A stretch of DNA of 64,000 nucleotides from Hanleya hanleyi (GCA_036873755.1 JAVTVY010033653.1:1-64000); one strand, 5' to 3'; shown: positions 22,158 to 34,727, counted from the first letter of the stretch. The notes: a model not told the origin generated them from the sequence alone. Numbers and translations are program-made.

Positions 22158-24364
22158 TGCTCTGGTTGGTCGTTGTCTCAAGTACATGTATATAATCTGC
22201 CAGTGTACATGTACAAGGAAGTTTTTCAAAAGTGAACTCAATATAATTTGATGAAACACTCCGGTGGAACATTGACAAAGAATACTCCTGCATATATTCA
22301 TTTCATTTCTGTCTTTTTCTTCTTTTTTTTTCGAAATTGTACACCAGTTATCTTGAATTTGAATAACTTTTAATATTTTGAAGGGAAGCTGGGCTGAATT
22401 ACCATTAGAATAGGACCTTCTATGTAGCCATTATGAGAGAGCTCCTCAGGCATGTCACAGCTGGTGATTCTGACATTATCACCAGTCTTAACATGAACTT
22501 CTCTCACCTGTTATCTCCTGTTAGACTGATGTAAACTCTGCTCAACCATAACACTCCAGCTAGTTAAGTCAACCAAAACATGGCCTCTCGTCAGTGTAGT
22601 CTAACATATACACCAGAGTAAATCTATACGCTCAAGATGAAGATAATTGTGACAACAATTTATTCTGTTTTCATCATTTATTCTAATCTGTCTAGTTCTG
22701 GTGTCCTGTCTTGTCTTGTTCTCAAAAAGATATTTGCAATTGCCATCTCCCTGAGAATGAGAATAGGAGACCTCGAAATCTCATCATCGCGAACATCATG
22801 GTCTACTTTTACACCAACCATTGTCACATGCTAATGACGGAAAGCTTGTATGAAAAACATTACCATCTTCAGGCATTTACGGTCAAGACTGAAAGATTTC
22901 CATCTGTCCAGTGAAGGGAAATGCCTGGTAGCGAGGGTGGTGCGAAACCCTAGATAGAATAAATTAGGTCAAACTATGTAGCAAAAACATAAGAATAAAT
23001 CATCTATGATCTGTTGTAACAGGAACTTGTCTGCAGTTGCTATCAATTTGATGGCTATTTTGTTGCACATTACCATTAATGAGGTCAAATTGCATAGCAA
23101 AGGACTTTATTAACACAGCACCTACAAGGATTCCAACCGTACCTCATTCCTTTTATCCGTTGTTTTTTTTTGTGGAACAGAGAAACCTGAGAAATATAAT
23201 GTCCTTGGCTCAACACGTTACATACAATTGTTGACAATTCTTTCCATATCACCTATTTCCAGGAAAAAACCTTGAATGGACTCTTTATTATACTGTTAAT
23301 GCAGAGGACAATAAGCGGTGGCTACATCCGGCATTCGTTACCTAAACCAATGAAGATGTATACATGTATATCTTTGAAGATTGTAGAACGAAGTTAAAGT
23401 GTGAAAGTGGGATTTACAGCAACTTGAACTGATTCATTAACAGCCTAGTCATCTGTGTCAATAAGGATTTGTACAGGTGTAAGAGCTTTATGTGTGAATA
23501 GGTGTTAAATGGTTAAGATTGTACATTGCCTGTAACAGGTTCACTTGGAATGTCCGTATCCTGGACTGCACCTACACACTGTGAATATAAACACTCGGTG
23601 TTAAGACCTCAATCACTAGTCTGTTCTAGCCTCGACAGAATATCTGGGATGGGTTGATCTTTTTGTCTTGTATGTCCTGGTTAAACTAGAATTGCATACC
23701 AATATAAATCTGATTAACTCATCTGTAATTATATTTTACCTACATACTTTATCACACCTGTATGGAGCATTACAGTTTTTAGATTATTAATTACATATTA
23801 ATTCTGGAGTAAACAACCTTTTGTGAATGAAGTCTTTTTTTCTTTTCTTGCATTTCGCAAATATCTTTTCAAAGATTGTTTTTTCTGTGGGAAGTTTTTA
23901 CTTTTGCCTGATGACACCGGATGTCTTTCATAAGTTTCTAATTAATCTTGACTCATTAGGTTTACATTGTGAATTCTGCTGAATAAATCTGTGTTTTTCT
24001 GATGGTGTCAATGATACTGATATCACCACCTGTACTATTAGGCTTTAAAATATTGATCAAATAACATGACAGATAATTACATTGTGTTATGCATAATCCT
24101 CTAGTCCATTGCTCTTTGTTAGGACTGGTGATTGTGTCAATATCTCTACAGTCAGTCTCAGCGTTCTAATAATTCAATCAGTTCAGAGCTGTACACCATT
24201 AAAGAAGTGGTTGTCCATGAAATAGGCTGCATAGTGTCATTTCAGATCAAAGAACCTTATATCTGAAGAGACCTGATTGTCATAAATCCTGTCTTGATCA
24301 AAAACATCTGAACATTAGTTAAATTCATATCAGACTTGATATGTTATAATACTGCTCGGTTTCA
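22158..24364. other. No supported feature
   Basis: Intron-like or intergenic AT-rich DNA. The frames at 22637-22914 overlap in two phases and have no splice support. Confidence 0.45.
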
Positions 24365-25540
24365 CATCTCAGTGATTTCAGGCAATGCCAGTCTGGGTCA
24401 CATACTATCTCAGTGATTATGGCAATGCCCGTCTGGGCCGCTTTGGGCAGTACTATCTCAGTGGTTTCAGGCAATGCCAGTCTGGGTCAAGTACTATCTC
24501 AGTAATTTCAGGCAATGCCAGTCTGGGTCAAGTACTATCTCAGTGATTTCAGGCAATGCCAGTCTGGGTCATTTTGGGTATTTACTATCTCAGTAAATCC
24601 AGACAATGCCAGGCTGGGTCGTTTTAGGTAGTACTATCTCAGTGATTTTAGGCAATGCCAGTGTGGGTCACTTTGTGCAGTACTATCCAATGATTCCAGG
24701 CAATGTCAGGCAATGCCATTGTGGGTCACATTCAGCGGTACTATCTCAGTGATTCCAGGCAATGCCAGTCTGGGTCACTTTCAGAAGTACTATCTCAGTG
24801 ATTCCATGTAATCTCAGCCTGGGTCACTTTGGGTAGTACTATCTCAGTGATTTTAGACAGTGCCAGTCTGAGTCATTTTGGGTAGTACTATCTCAGTGAT
24901 TTTAGACAATGCTAGTGTGGGTCACTTTGGGTAGTACTATCTCAGTGATTCCAAGCAATGCCAGTCTCTGGGTAACTTTGGGTAGTACTATCTCAGTGAT
25001 TTTAGACAATGCTAGTGTGGGTAACTTTGGGTAGTACTATCTCAGTGATTCCAAGCAATGCCAGTCTCTGGGTAACTTTGGGTAGTACTATCTCAGTGAT
25101 TCCAAGCAATGCCAGTCTCTGGGTAACTTTGGGTAGTACTATCTCAGTGATTCCAAGCAATGCCAGTCTCTGGGTAACTTTGGATAGTACTATCTCAGTG
25201 ATTTTAGACAATGCTAGTGTGGGTAACTTTGGGTAGTACTATCTCAGTGATTCCAAGCAATGCCAGTCTCTGGGTAACTTTGGGTAGTACTATCTCAGTG
25301 ATTCCAAGCAATGCCAGTCTCTGGGTAACTTTGGGTAGTACTATCTCAGTGATTCCAAGCAATGCCAGTCTCTGGGTAACTTTGGGTAGTACTATCTCAG
25401 TGGTTTCAGGCAATGCCAGTGTGGATCACTTTGGGTCGTTATATCTTAGTGATTTCAGACAATGCCAGTCTGGGTCACTTTCAGCAGTATTATCTCAGTG
25501 ATTCCAGGTAATGTCAGTCTGGGTCATTTTGGGTAGTACT
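24365..25540. repeat. 51-bp minisatellite with a 202-bp higher-order repeat
   Basis: More than 20 units close to TACTATCTCAGTGATTCCAA + GCAATGCCAGTCTCTGGGTA + ACTTTGGG (about 51 bp). Early units are more diverged and vary from about 41 to 63 bp. In 25002-25413 the units are almost identical and arranged as two 202-bp blocks, each with one variant unit (TTTTAGACAATGCTAGTGTG) and three standard ones. Since 51 is divisible by three, frames stay open on both strands (LWVTLGSTISVIPSNAS forward), but these are products of the repeat. Confidence 0.95.
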
Positions 25541-25741
25541 TCTGATATACTTGGTTTGTAATATGTTTCTGTTCTTGTTTTTGTACTTTGAAGGCTCTCT
25601 GATTAAAAAAAAAGTCATTTTTCCCCACCTGTAACTTTATTAACAGTCTCAAATATTGTCTGCTTGGCATCTTGAATGGTGTATCAGAGTTTGGTCAACT
25701 TAATAAACAAGTACAATGTTTTCATAAGGAGGGTCCCACTT

Positions 25742-25960
25742 ATGGTAATTCCCCTAATAATTCAATCACAGGAAGTTCACTTTTCAACTCTGTTATTCAA
25801 ACACAGAGAGAAAGTAACATTCTCATTCTTCATTCAAATTGTAGAAAAGTCATACAATGGCAAAATGTGACCCTTTGTAGCTGGGGCCATCAAGAATATT
25901 TCCAGATAAAAGCCATTTTTGCTGCACTTCCGGTGATCGAATTATTAGGAGAATTACCGT
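25742..25960. mobile_element. 219-bp MITE with 35-bp inverted ends
   Basis: ATGGTAATTCCCCTAATAAT... (25742-25776) and its inverted partner (25926-25960, ending ATTAGGAGAATTACCGT) agree at 31 of 35 positions. The interior has no transposase. One end of the same family is present alone at 51700-51734 (33 of 35 matches to the left end). The plus-strand frame 25672-25962 is incidental. Confidence 0.75.
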
Positions 25961-25964
25961 AACC

Positions 25965-26955
25965 TAACATGCATACATATCAACTCCATAAGAAGCCTGT
26001 ATGATAAGAAGTACTTGTCAAAAACTAATTCATACATTCATACTCTCATAATTCTAGCTGATAATATAATAATGTTATTGTTCTAATATGTGATTACATC
26101 TCCCAGGAAATGTTTTCACCATTGAATCCATTATTTATAACAGCACGTAACATGTGCGTCATGTACATGTACATTCATACATGTTAATACACTGAAATCT
26201 TTATTTCATATAATTATGTATCATGTTAATGTATTATTACTGTAGCCAATGATAATGAAGATAAAGTAAATATTATACATTGATATGGGAATGGAAAATA
26301 TATTCTATTGTATTCAACTGTTAGAATGATCTCATTATCTACTGTCATACATGTGGTGATAAAATAGTGTTGAGTAATAATAGAAAAAAAACCCACAATG
26401 TGACTGGCTTGTATTGGCATCTGAAGAATTTTCTTATTAAATTACTAAACTTTTTATGAACTCACTGCACCAGCTTGTAGATTTCAGCCACGGGAGAAGA
26501 TTTGTATATCTATACTGATAATTTAACTATAATGCTGGCCGATACCTTTTTATGCCTTTAATCCTGCACTCCTTAAATTAACCTTCTTAAGTCAACATTG
26601 GTCCTACTGTTGTACATGTACGTCTTTTTAATACTTTTCTTTTCACATTCAAGATTCTTGACTCTTAGAGGCGCTTTGCATAGTGTATTATCAGGGTCCA
26701 GTGAAACTCGGTCTTATGAATAGCCTTTTGGGTACATTATTGACATCAGCTATGAAGTGAAAAGCTAATTTCACTTCACATCATGTTTAAATTGTCATTA
26801 TCATCAGTGATGTTTTTATTGTCTTTGGGTGGAGTTGGTGAGGTTCTGTCACTGTAGTCTTGACAAGTCAGTCTAATCACAAATTATGTCAAACTAAATA
26901 GGCAGAAACACAAAAAGATATAATAATGTTTTCCAGGGTCTCATCTCTACAGTGC
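25965..26955. other. No supported feature
   Basis: AT-rich DNA with frequent TACATGTA; no repeat or exon recognised. Confidence 0.45.
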
Positions 26956-27105
26956 AATTCGATAACCCCCTCCCCCCCAACCCCCATCCATCTAATTGAG
27001 GAGGAGGGTGGGTGGGAGGAATATTGGAATCCCTCTGTGTGTCCATGTGTTCATTGTCAACTTATCGATCAACAACTTCAGAATTTTACGAAAATACCTT
27101 GAATA
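26956..27105 (+). repeat. Tandem-core array E, left part
   Basis: A C-rich/G-rich 5' block (AACCCCCTCCCCCCCAACCC, then GAGGAGGAGGGTGGGTGGG) is followed by GTGTGTCCATGTGTTCATTG and half of a core unit ending CCTTGAATA. The unit is cut by the element at 27106-29330 and resumes at 29331. Confidence 0.75.
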
Positions 27106-29330
27106 CGGTAAGTTCCCTAAGTATTTGTGACCGGAAGTGAATATCGCAAACGTGAAAAACTGACCACTTCCGAATAGTTTGTGCAGGTCAGTTCAGAAAA
27201 ACGGACGTTTTCGTAAATTAGAGTCCCCATATTAAATGCCCATACCGTTCGACAATGAAAGGTCAGAATACGTCGACTGTGGTGTTTCTTTAATTTTGTG
27301 ATATTTACCCCAGACAGCATTCTTAAATGATATAAGATCGACAACCACGAGACATTCACTATACTTTGTGTGTAGAATGAAGCCTAATATACTTCGGTGA
27401 AGTTCAGTGATACGAACACGTGCGGTCGATGGGAAACCCCGAAGCAAAACCCGGGAAATGTTTGTTGTGCGTTTAGATTTTGTCAGGCAATAATTCGCAA
27501 TTGATCAAAGGATAAATAAAGCATTCTTTCTGCTCTTTAACCATTAAATTAGGTTCGAATAATTGACTGCAATGATCGGCTGACAATGAAGATATTAGTT
27601 TCGCCCAGACAAATTTAAAATCACAATTTCGCTTATATCCTTGTATTAGTACATACGGGACAAGGGCATATTCTGTCCCTTAGACATTCTGATATTTTCT
27701 TTATTTTCTCTTCAGTACATGCTTGAACTCTTGCAGAATTTTTTCACGGCCGAGAAGACTAGGCCCAACTATCGCGGTGACGCCAATGATGTTTACGGGA
27801 AAATATATAAATGATCTAATGAAGAAACACAGATTACGTCATTTTCAGATTGAGAATCAAACCTAATAATTTCTTGATTGCTCTTCATTGGGAAATATTG
27901 TGGAAGGGCTGTTTATGTCAATGAAACGAACAGCAAATTAAGCAAGCGCCCGACACTATCTGACGACCCATATCAGGGCCAACTCGACTGAGACCCATAT
28001 CAGGGCCAACTCGTCTGAGACGATGTACAACTTCCCAGCTGGAACGAGCTCATCCCGCCATGAATAGCGGCTAAACGAAAGACATGAATTGCTTGCCCAT
28101 TCTAACAATTCACTGTATCCCTTCGATCCTTTATTAACAAATGTATGAAAATACTTTCATAGAATTAGGTGAGGTGTGTAGACATGGAAAAATGAAAGTT
28201 TCAACATGCCACGTGTTGGTTGTACATTTTCCCGCCATACGGAGTTGCAATAACATCACGTGATCAATACTTGGATAGCATGGCACGTGGACCAAACTTT
28301 CGCTTGTACACGGTTCCCGTTTCATGATATATTCAGCCAACACAACCTCAATATATTATGCCTTCGTAACAGTGAGGTATTCTGGAATATTTCTGACGAA
28401 AGACAGATCGATAGATAATGATGACGAAACAGCCAAATATACAACCGTGTTTTTATCTAATATTACCTCATGGGTTCAGCAAAATTAATTCACATTTCAG
28501 ACAGTATAATTTAGAGAATAAGTAGACAGAAAACCTATTAGTTTATTCCATCTTTTTATTTTTTTAACTTTTAATCTCAACCCACTATTCCGACCTCCGC
28601 TTCAGTTGATATCAAATTACCGCCTATGATCTCGGCTATCTTACGTAAACGTCTCTTCCGACATTCAACTTTTGTGTCAATAATCAAGTCGGACCCAAAC
28701 AGGCGTGTTTCTGGTTTTAGGGTGAGGCGCACATGGCATACAGTCGCCAAAATTAATGCAACTTGGGGTTGGGGTTGATCGTAAATCTCTACCCCGCGAC
28801 TAAGAAACCCGTGGTTCAAATGTCTGGTCAAACTTCAGTATTATTTTTTTTTAAGACCGAATGAAACGTAACTTCCAGTTCTTCATTTTGATATTTTCAG
28901 TATAATATTGAATGTATGCTCTCTTCAATCGGCAATGTTTAATATCGCACGTCCCCGTAAACCGGCAATATTCCCAATTTAATGACCATGAGAAATCGCG
29001 GTTTAAACATTGGATACATTTCGTTTGAGACATAATGAAAATCAACTTAGTTGTTACAATTGGTTATGTTCAAAATGCTCAAAAAGTTTGCAAGGTTTAG
29101 CAAATACTACTTCTAAGGAAACTCGTTGATCTGGAAGTTTTTTCATCGCACAACTACATAATATTATCAATCTCGCGACCACGATAAATGGGAGATTTTC
29201 GAATAGTTAGGACCGCGGTTTTTCGCGAATGGGCCGTTTTCGATTACTTAGGGAACAGTGTCACGTGACTTGGCGAAAAATGCCCGTTTTCGAATTTACT
29301 TAGGGTCACAAATACTTAGGGAACTTACTG
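27106..29330. mobile_element. 2225-bp TA-flanked element (Tc1/mariner-type), non-autonomous
   Basis: Inverted ends of 27 bp (CGGTAAGTTCCCTAAGTATT on the left, CAGTAAGTTCCCTAAGTATT on the right when inverted; one difference) are flanked by TA at 27104-27105 and 29331-29332. Removing the element and one TA restores CCTTGAATATGTGCACTGTC, the exact sequence of the intact neighbouring unit at 29530. The right end repeats the motif TACTTAGGG three times within 70 bp (29258-29320). Inside are a 27-bp direct duplication (27963-28018) and CACGTG sites. No frame resembles a DDE/D transposase; the longest (28577-28831, 28851-29045, minus) are not recognisable. Confidence 0.85.
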
Positions 29331-30070
29331 TATGTGCACTGTCAGATTTAGTGCTGGTTTCGAGGATTTTTCCCAGTCTTATGGTCCTTTATCATTAACA
29401 TCAATACAGGCTTGGTCAGCCCCTATCTCGGCCCATACCATGCATATTTGCACTGTCAAGTTTGTATTTCCCGCTTCATTGTTCATTGTCAGTTTATCGA
29501 TCAACAACTTCAGAATTTTACGAAAATACCTTGAATATGTGCACTGTCAGATTTAGTGCTGGTTTCGAGGATTTGTCCCAGTCTTATGGTCCTTTATCAT
29601 TAACATCAATACATGCTTGGTCAGCCAAGTTTGTATTTCCCGCTTCATTGATTCTCCCTAGAGTTATGACCATTTATCCCATCTGTCAACAATTTGTTGT
29701 CCAGTCCATATCAAGGTTACTATTTGATGGATAACTTGAAAACTTCTATAGAACATGATTACAACTTTGCTGCTGTGCATGGTATTGTTCTTTACATGTA
29801 CCTCATTCTAATCATTCATCCAGTTTTATGGCATCAACATCAAGTCAATCAACATTTTGGTGATTTATGACTCTTTATCATTGAGATAATTCTGTATCAT
29901 ACATTTGTGTCCAGGCAGTATCTAAGTTATTCATTGGTAAAGAAGTCTGAAATTTGTGCAGTAGATGTTTAGTATCCTGTAGGTGTGCACTCTCTGGGTT
30001 TTGGAGACAAGAGATATCAGATTTGAGGCTGAGCATTTGATGATTTTTATGCTGTCTGTCTCACTGGTGA
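29331..30070 (+). repeat. Tandem-core array E, right part
   Basis: The remainder of the interrupted unit is followed by a second unit (about 207-bp period: TTCATTGTCAGTTTATCGAT, GTGCACTGTCAGATTTAGTG, CTTATGGTCCTTTATCATTA) and then increasingly diverged units to about 30070. Confidence 0.75.
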
Positions 30071-30240
30071 TGCTGCAGCAAGTAAATCCTATATTGTGAG
30101 CTATAGTGTGTGGCTATCTGATTGTAGTATTTCCTTAGTATATAAGTATATGGTACATTTTGTGTGGACATGTTAATGGTGAAGATCCCAAGGTTCTCCA
30201 TAAGAATGGTATTAATGACTCTGTTAGATACAATGACGTC

Positions 30241-30461
30241 ACTGGGGGATTTTCCTCCCTCTTAGAAGCTTAATTTTAACACAGAAATAAATGGAAAAAA
30301 CTTCCAAAAAGTATAGTTCAGCATCCAGTTTAGCATGATAATTTGAAGAGATGTACTATCTTTCCCTTTGCCAAGTTGTAGAAATTTATCTAAGTTTGAG
30401 CTAAGATTTTTAGTAAAAATCTGCTACGCCCCTTTGAGGCCTAGGTTAAAAATCCCCCAGT
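30241..30461. mobile_element. 221-bp MITE with 13-bp perfect ends
   Basis: ACTGGGGGATTTT (30241-30253) is inverted as AAAATCCCCCAGT (30449-30461). The interior is non-coding. No clear target duplication. Confidence 0.5.
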
Positions 30462-30960
30462 TGCGCGGGTGGCAATTACGGCACCGTAATTGACAGAACA
30501 GCCGATCTTTGTTTAGAGCCGCTGTTACTTCCGTTGTATCTAAGAGACTGTATCCTTATTTAATTAGTTTGCCGTCACTCAGGCTGTGATATATCAGGTG
30601 GTCTTGGTATGTGTGTTCTCTTGTATGTGCTTCATGTGAGTAATTACCTGTATGAGCCTCCTGGCAAAATAGCTAACATACCAAAAATTTTAATTCCAGG
30701 TTATTGTATAACAGAAATATGATAGTTTGGAAGTATCTAACTCTTTGTGAATGTATATGGTTGTTGAGTACCAGTACATGTATTCTGATACCAACTGATC
30801 TCTACAACTAATCTTATACATGTCAACAGCAACTTTGTGTGGCTACATGTTTGAAGAATTTAAGAAATTTGTTCAAATATATTAGGTTTTGTTCAGGCAA
30901 TCATTAAAAGTGTTTGTTTGTGGTAACAAGACCCTAACTAAAACATGAGTCCATGACATT

Positions 30961-31710
30961 ATCCCCCAACGACAGTTTCCCCAGCGACATTTTCCCCACC
31001 GAAATTTTCCCCCACGACAGTATCCCCACACGACATTTTCCCCAGGCAACATTTTCCCCACCCTAATATTACCTGCTGTAATAATTACGATCTGCCGACA
31101 ATCGCAGTCGCGGTCATTTCCCCACCTTAATTTTTTTTAAGTTTGCACTTAAAGGTATTTATTCGGATCGTAACTTACGAAGATTATATTCCAATGAATG
31201 AAAAGTGATAAAAAAATTCTGCTGCATGAAAGCGGCAAAAATTTGATATTATTATCTGATCACTTCATCAACACTGCCGATATTTTCCGATAGATTACTA
31301 GACATTCAAATTTGAATTGAAAATATTTAATTCATAATGATTTAGACAGAACTGAACTTTAAATTAAAAATGTTTAATTCATAATAATTTAGACAAAACT
31401 GAACTTTCAAAGAATACATTATCACAAAAAAAATCTACTCAAAAGTATTGGTTATTCACTTTAAAGGCACAGAATATATATATAGCCTTGCCGGAAATTG
31501 ACGAAATAACACGATAGTTCATTGGAATTCAAATTTGATGCGGTCGGTAGGCCTACATAAGACAGTGCCAAGAAATAAATAACAGTCAGAAAACAGATCG
31601 TAATTATTACAGCACGTAATATTAGGGTGGGGAAAATGTCGCCTGGGGAGAATGTCGTGTGGGGATACTGTCGTGGGGGAAAATGTCGGTGGGGAAAATG
31701 TGGCTGGGGA
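30961..31710. mobile_element. Fold-back element with repetitive arms
   Basis: The left arm (30961-31125) and right arm (31594-31710) are inverted copies, nearly identical over about 115 bp. Each is built from five or six degenerate GGGGAAAATGTCG-like repeats plus the inner block CAGATCGTAATTATTACAGC. The 470-bp loop has a duplicated segment (TTAATTCATAATGATTTAGA at about 31328 and 31375). No protein is encoded. A solo arm is at 962-1111. Long repetitive inverted arms are the definition of fold-back (TU/FB) elements; assignment to a named family is not possible here. Confidence 0.8.
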
Positions 31711-31979
31711 AAAAACAGAATCTTTTTCAATTTTGGCTTTGCATGTTGACAAAGATTTTGCTTACCATTTCAACTGACATGAGATATGATCAACGAATAA
31801 ATCAAGTCTCCTGTAGGCTGTCCATGTTCAACATGGAAGCCACCCCAAAAATAGACCTTCCAATTTCTACTCTTATCAAAGTTCGTATTCTTCAGGTGAT
31901 ATTTGGAAACATACATTTATAAAATGCAACCCTGACATTAAATAATTGAAGGTGACATTGTTTAGAGCGAGTGGTTACC

Positions 31980-32091
31980 ATGTCAGCAGGTGAGCTGTGT
32001 GAGGATGGACTCGGATTTCTTCTGTCAGATCATGAAGTGATAACCTATGTCGTTTATTGGATCAGCTTTCATGGTAATCATGATTACCTTG
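31980..32091 (+). CDS. Candidate first coding exon MSAGELCEDG...
   Basis: ATG at 31980 in a good context (GTTACCATG) begins a frame reading MSAGELCEDGLGFLLSDHEV then ITYVVYWISFHG, with donors available at CATG|GTAATC (about 32072) or CTTG|GTAACT (32091); the frame ends in TAA soon after the second. The composition is convincingly protein-like, with an acidic start and one hydrophobic stretch. A very early donor (GCAG|GTGAGC, 31989) would instead leave only three codons. An opposing minus-strand frame (32025-32228) covers the same DNA. No family was recognised and no downstream exon was found. Confidence 0.35.
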
Positions 32092-32099
32092 GTAACTAA

Positions 32100-34592
32100 T
32101 ACTTGAGGCTTTGTGCTACCAAATTTGATGATATAACCAAGGTCGTAATGTAAGCCTCGTCTCGTGATCATTGAATGTAGGTAAAGTGCTGTAGAAAGAG
32201 TAGGCAATGTGACTTGTATCACGACCACCCGATCAGTGTGACATAGTCCCTCATCATATTGTTACCAAGTTCCAGTGTTGTAGCAGCATGGAATTCAGGT
32301 ATGCTTTTCAATATTCTTGATAATTCATGTACATGGAGTTCTAATGATTCATGTTATTTAATGATGTCTAATGAAAAGAAATTGAAAACATTTATTATTT
32401 TATTTGTTCAGCGATTTTTCTCTGCTGTTCTGGGTGAAGGAGGCCTGTGCTGTAATATTTTCTTTGAAAATCTGTTACAGAACTACCATAATTAGAAAGT
32501 TGGTAACCTGAAATGAGTGATTCATGGTTGAATACATTTTAATGCAAAATATGGTGGTACCACTCCAGAAACTTATAGAGGGTCCTCTAAAACTGAAATT
32601 GGGAAATCTTCTGGAGAAATGGTTTACTGTTCAGCAAAACGGCACAGGCCTGTAAAAGGGATGTGTGATTGAGCTCCAACCTGTCATGAACACCTCAGCA
32701 TGGTGGATTTATCTATGAGTGTGAGAAAGCTGCAACTTAGCTTTATGTTTTGGTTCAAAGTAAGTTCTCGTTTTTGAAAACAGGCATTACTGGCAAGTTT
32801 TTCACAGAGTATTGGCACTGTTTTGGGATAAAAAATGCGCTGGTATAGTGAATATGTTGGGTATTCTAACCAGAAGGTTACTGTTTGTCAATTTTGGATT
32901 TTGCACATTATACTGGCATTAGTGATGAAAACACACATGTATCCTGTTATGGTGAATACCTGAACACTTTCACCTGAAATTTACCATTGAAAGTTCTAGA
33001 CCAACAATAATGGCTGAAATGTCTTATGCCTGAATTGACAGGTCGCATATATGTACTTGACATGTAGTTAAATGATTACCGGCTCTGAGTTTTCATAGAC
33101 AATATTGAATTGTATGGTAAATCCCATTGAGTACATGTAATCTCTGACAAAAACATACTGGTGAACTAAGAAGGATTTCAGTCCAGTTGAAAATGTATTA
33201 TATGATCTGCTTCATTGCTGAAATTCACTGAACAGGGTTTACAAATATTTGCCTATGTCGAGCAACATATGCTACCATACTTTCAATAATTTTTTGTAAA
33301 AGTTTGTTGATTTTGTCAACTGTTGGGAGAAGTTTCCCTGAAGGCACACTGTGTGTTTATCAAGGAGGTGTGTAGGGTGACCAAAGGTTATGTAGATCTT
33401 TCCTAGTTAATGGAGACAGTACAATAACATGACAGATCTACATCTCCATATGTAATAAAGTCTGCCTATCTAGTAAATAACTGCATAAATTAACAAGAAT
33501 ATGCTAATTACTTAATCTGTCCTGGTATGCAAAAAACTACTGCGCCAAAGGAGTGGAAGAATATGAAAGTTTTTCAAGAACATTTTTGTCCTCAAGTAAA
33601 ACGTAGTTCCACCTCTGCATACTTGACACTTGAATTAATTAGGAGCAGAAGAACCTTGTCTTTCCAAGTATGAGTCACTCTGAATTTGTTGTTAAACCGG
33701 CCTGATGTACATTAGACGGTTTTGCCATGTAAATTTTTTATGTTACATATACTGTAACTCTCTTGTATATTATTTCCTCATTCTATTCACCTGTTGTCAA
33801 TAAGTGTCTTTAATAAGAACTGGAAGTTATAAGAACTTTGTTTTTGTCAATGATATACCTTCTTCAAGATCAAAGTAATAACTTAACCCATGATCCGGTC
33901 ATTCATGAGTGATTTATTCTCAATTCAGGCTCTTTTTCTTTCTGTCGTCCTATTTCCATTCAAACATTCTAAGAACATGCTACAATGAGTAAATCAACAC
34001 TTTTGTCTGTTTGAGGGCTGCCCACTGGATGGTCACAATCAGGGGGAGACAACTTACATCACCAATATTTTTATCACACCAGGGGAGATAACTATGGCTA
34101 TCCATCCCTTCATTCTACTTCTGATCTGTTGTGTTGGCAGTAACATGATTTTTTTATGCAGGGATGTCAGTTTATCTTTCACAAGTCTAAGGTTACTTAT
34201 TTCAAATTTGTACTGAACAAATTATCAAGTATCCAAAATGAACATAAGAGTCTGAAGAAATGAACATACAAATTATATTTGAAGTATTTTTTTCAGTTTT
34301 CTTGAATGAGACAAATAATTTTGAAAAAAAAATATTGATAAGCAAACTTATTTAAAATTATTAAGAGAAGTGAAAAAGCTATTTGAAGTATTCCCCTTCA
34401 TGTAGACAATTAAGAATTTTGAAGAAAACTGAAGAAACATCCAGAAACTGTTTTTATGGGTTTTTTTAATGTATAAACATACATGTAAACAAGAGTTTGT
34501 TGTGGCCTACTGTTTAATTGGAGTAGTCACGTAAACAATAGTCATATTCATTGCTCATCTGACTTAGAAATTGTGTGTAAAAATACAAACAA
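32100..34592. other. No supported feature
   Basis: Long AT-rich stretch with no shared repeats and no exon-like segment that I could defend; probably intron. Confidence 0.45.
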
Positions 34593-34727
34593 CTGATGTT
34601 TAACTCAAGTGTAATGTGCAATAATTGCAGTAATAATGTATTATAATGAAATACATACATCTGATGTGTAACTCAAGTGTGATGTGCAATAATTGCAGTT
34701 ATAATGTATTATAATGAAATACATACA
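34593..34727. repeat. Recent 68-bp tandem duplication
   Basis: Two copies starting CTGATGTTTAACTCAAGTGT / CTGATGTGTAACTCAAGTGT (34593 and 34661) differ at only a few positions. Confidence 0.9.

Noticed and set aside
21886..22293. 135-codon minus-strand frame
   Set aside because: Covers copy 1 of the three-copy MITE and changes character at its borders; not a conserved gene.
25002..25501. Repeat protein with 17-residue units (TLGSTISVIPSNASLWV)
   Set aside because: Follows from a 51-bp minisatellite; mirrored by an equally open minus-strand frame, with no start context or splice support.
24365..25540. CRISPR-like regular spacing
   Set aside because: There are no unique spacers between repeats; the whole unit is repeated. 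Eukaryotic minisatellite.
25672..25962. 96-codon frame starting MNGVSEFGQLNK
   Set aside because: Its second half is the 219-bp MITE, and the same peptide words reappear in the inverted solo end at 51.7 kb.
27106..29330. Transposase within the TA-flanked element
   Set aside because: Frames on both strands are under 90 codons and show no D-D-D/E spacing or helix-turn-helix motif that I can see.
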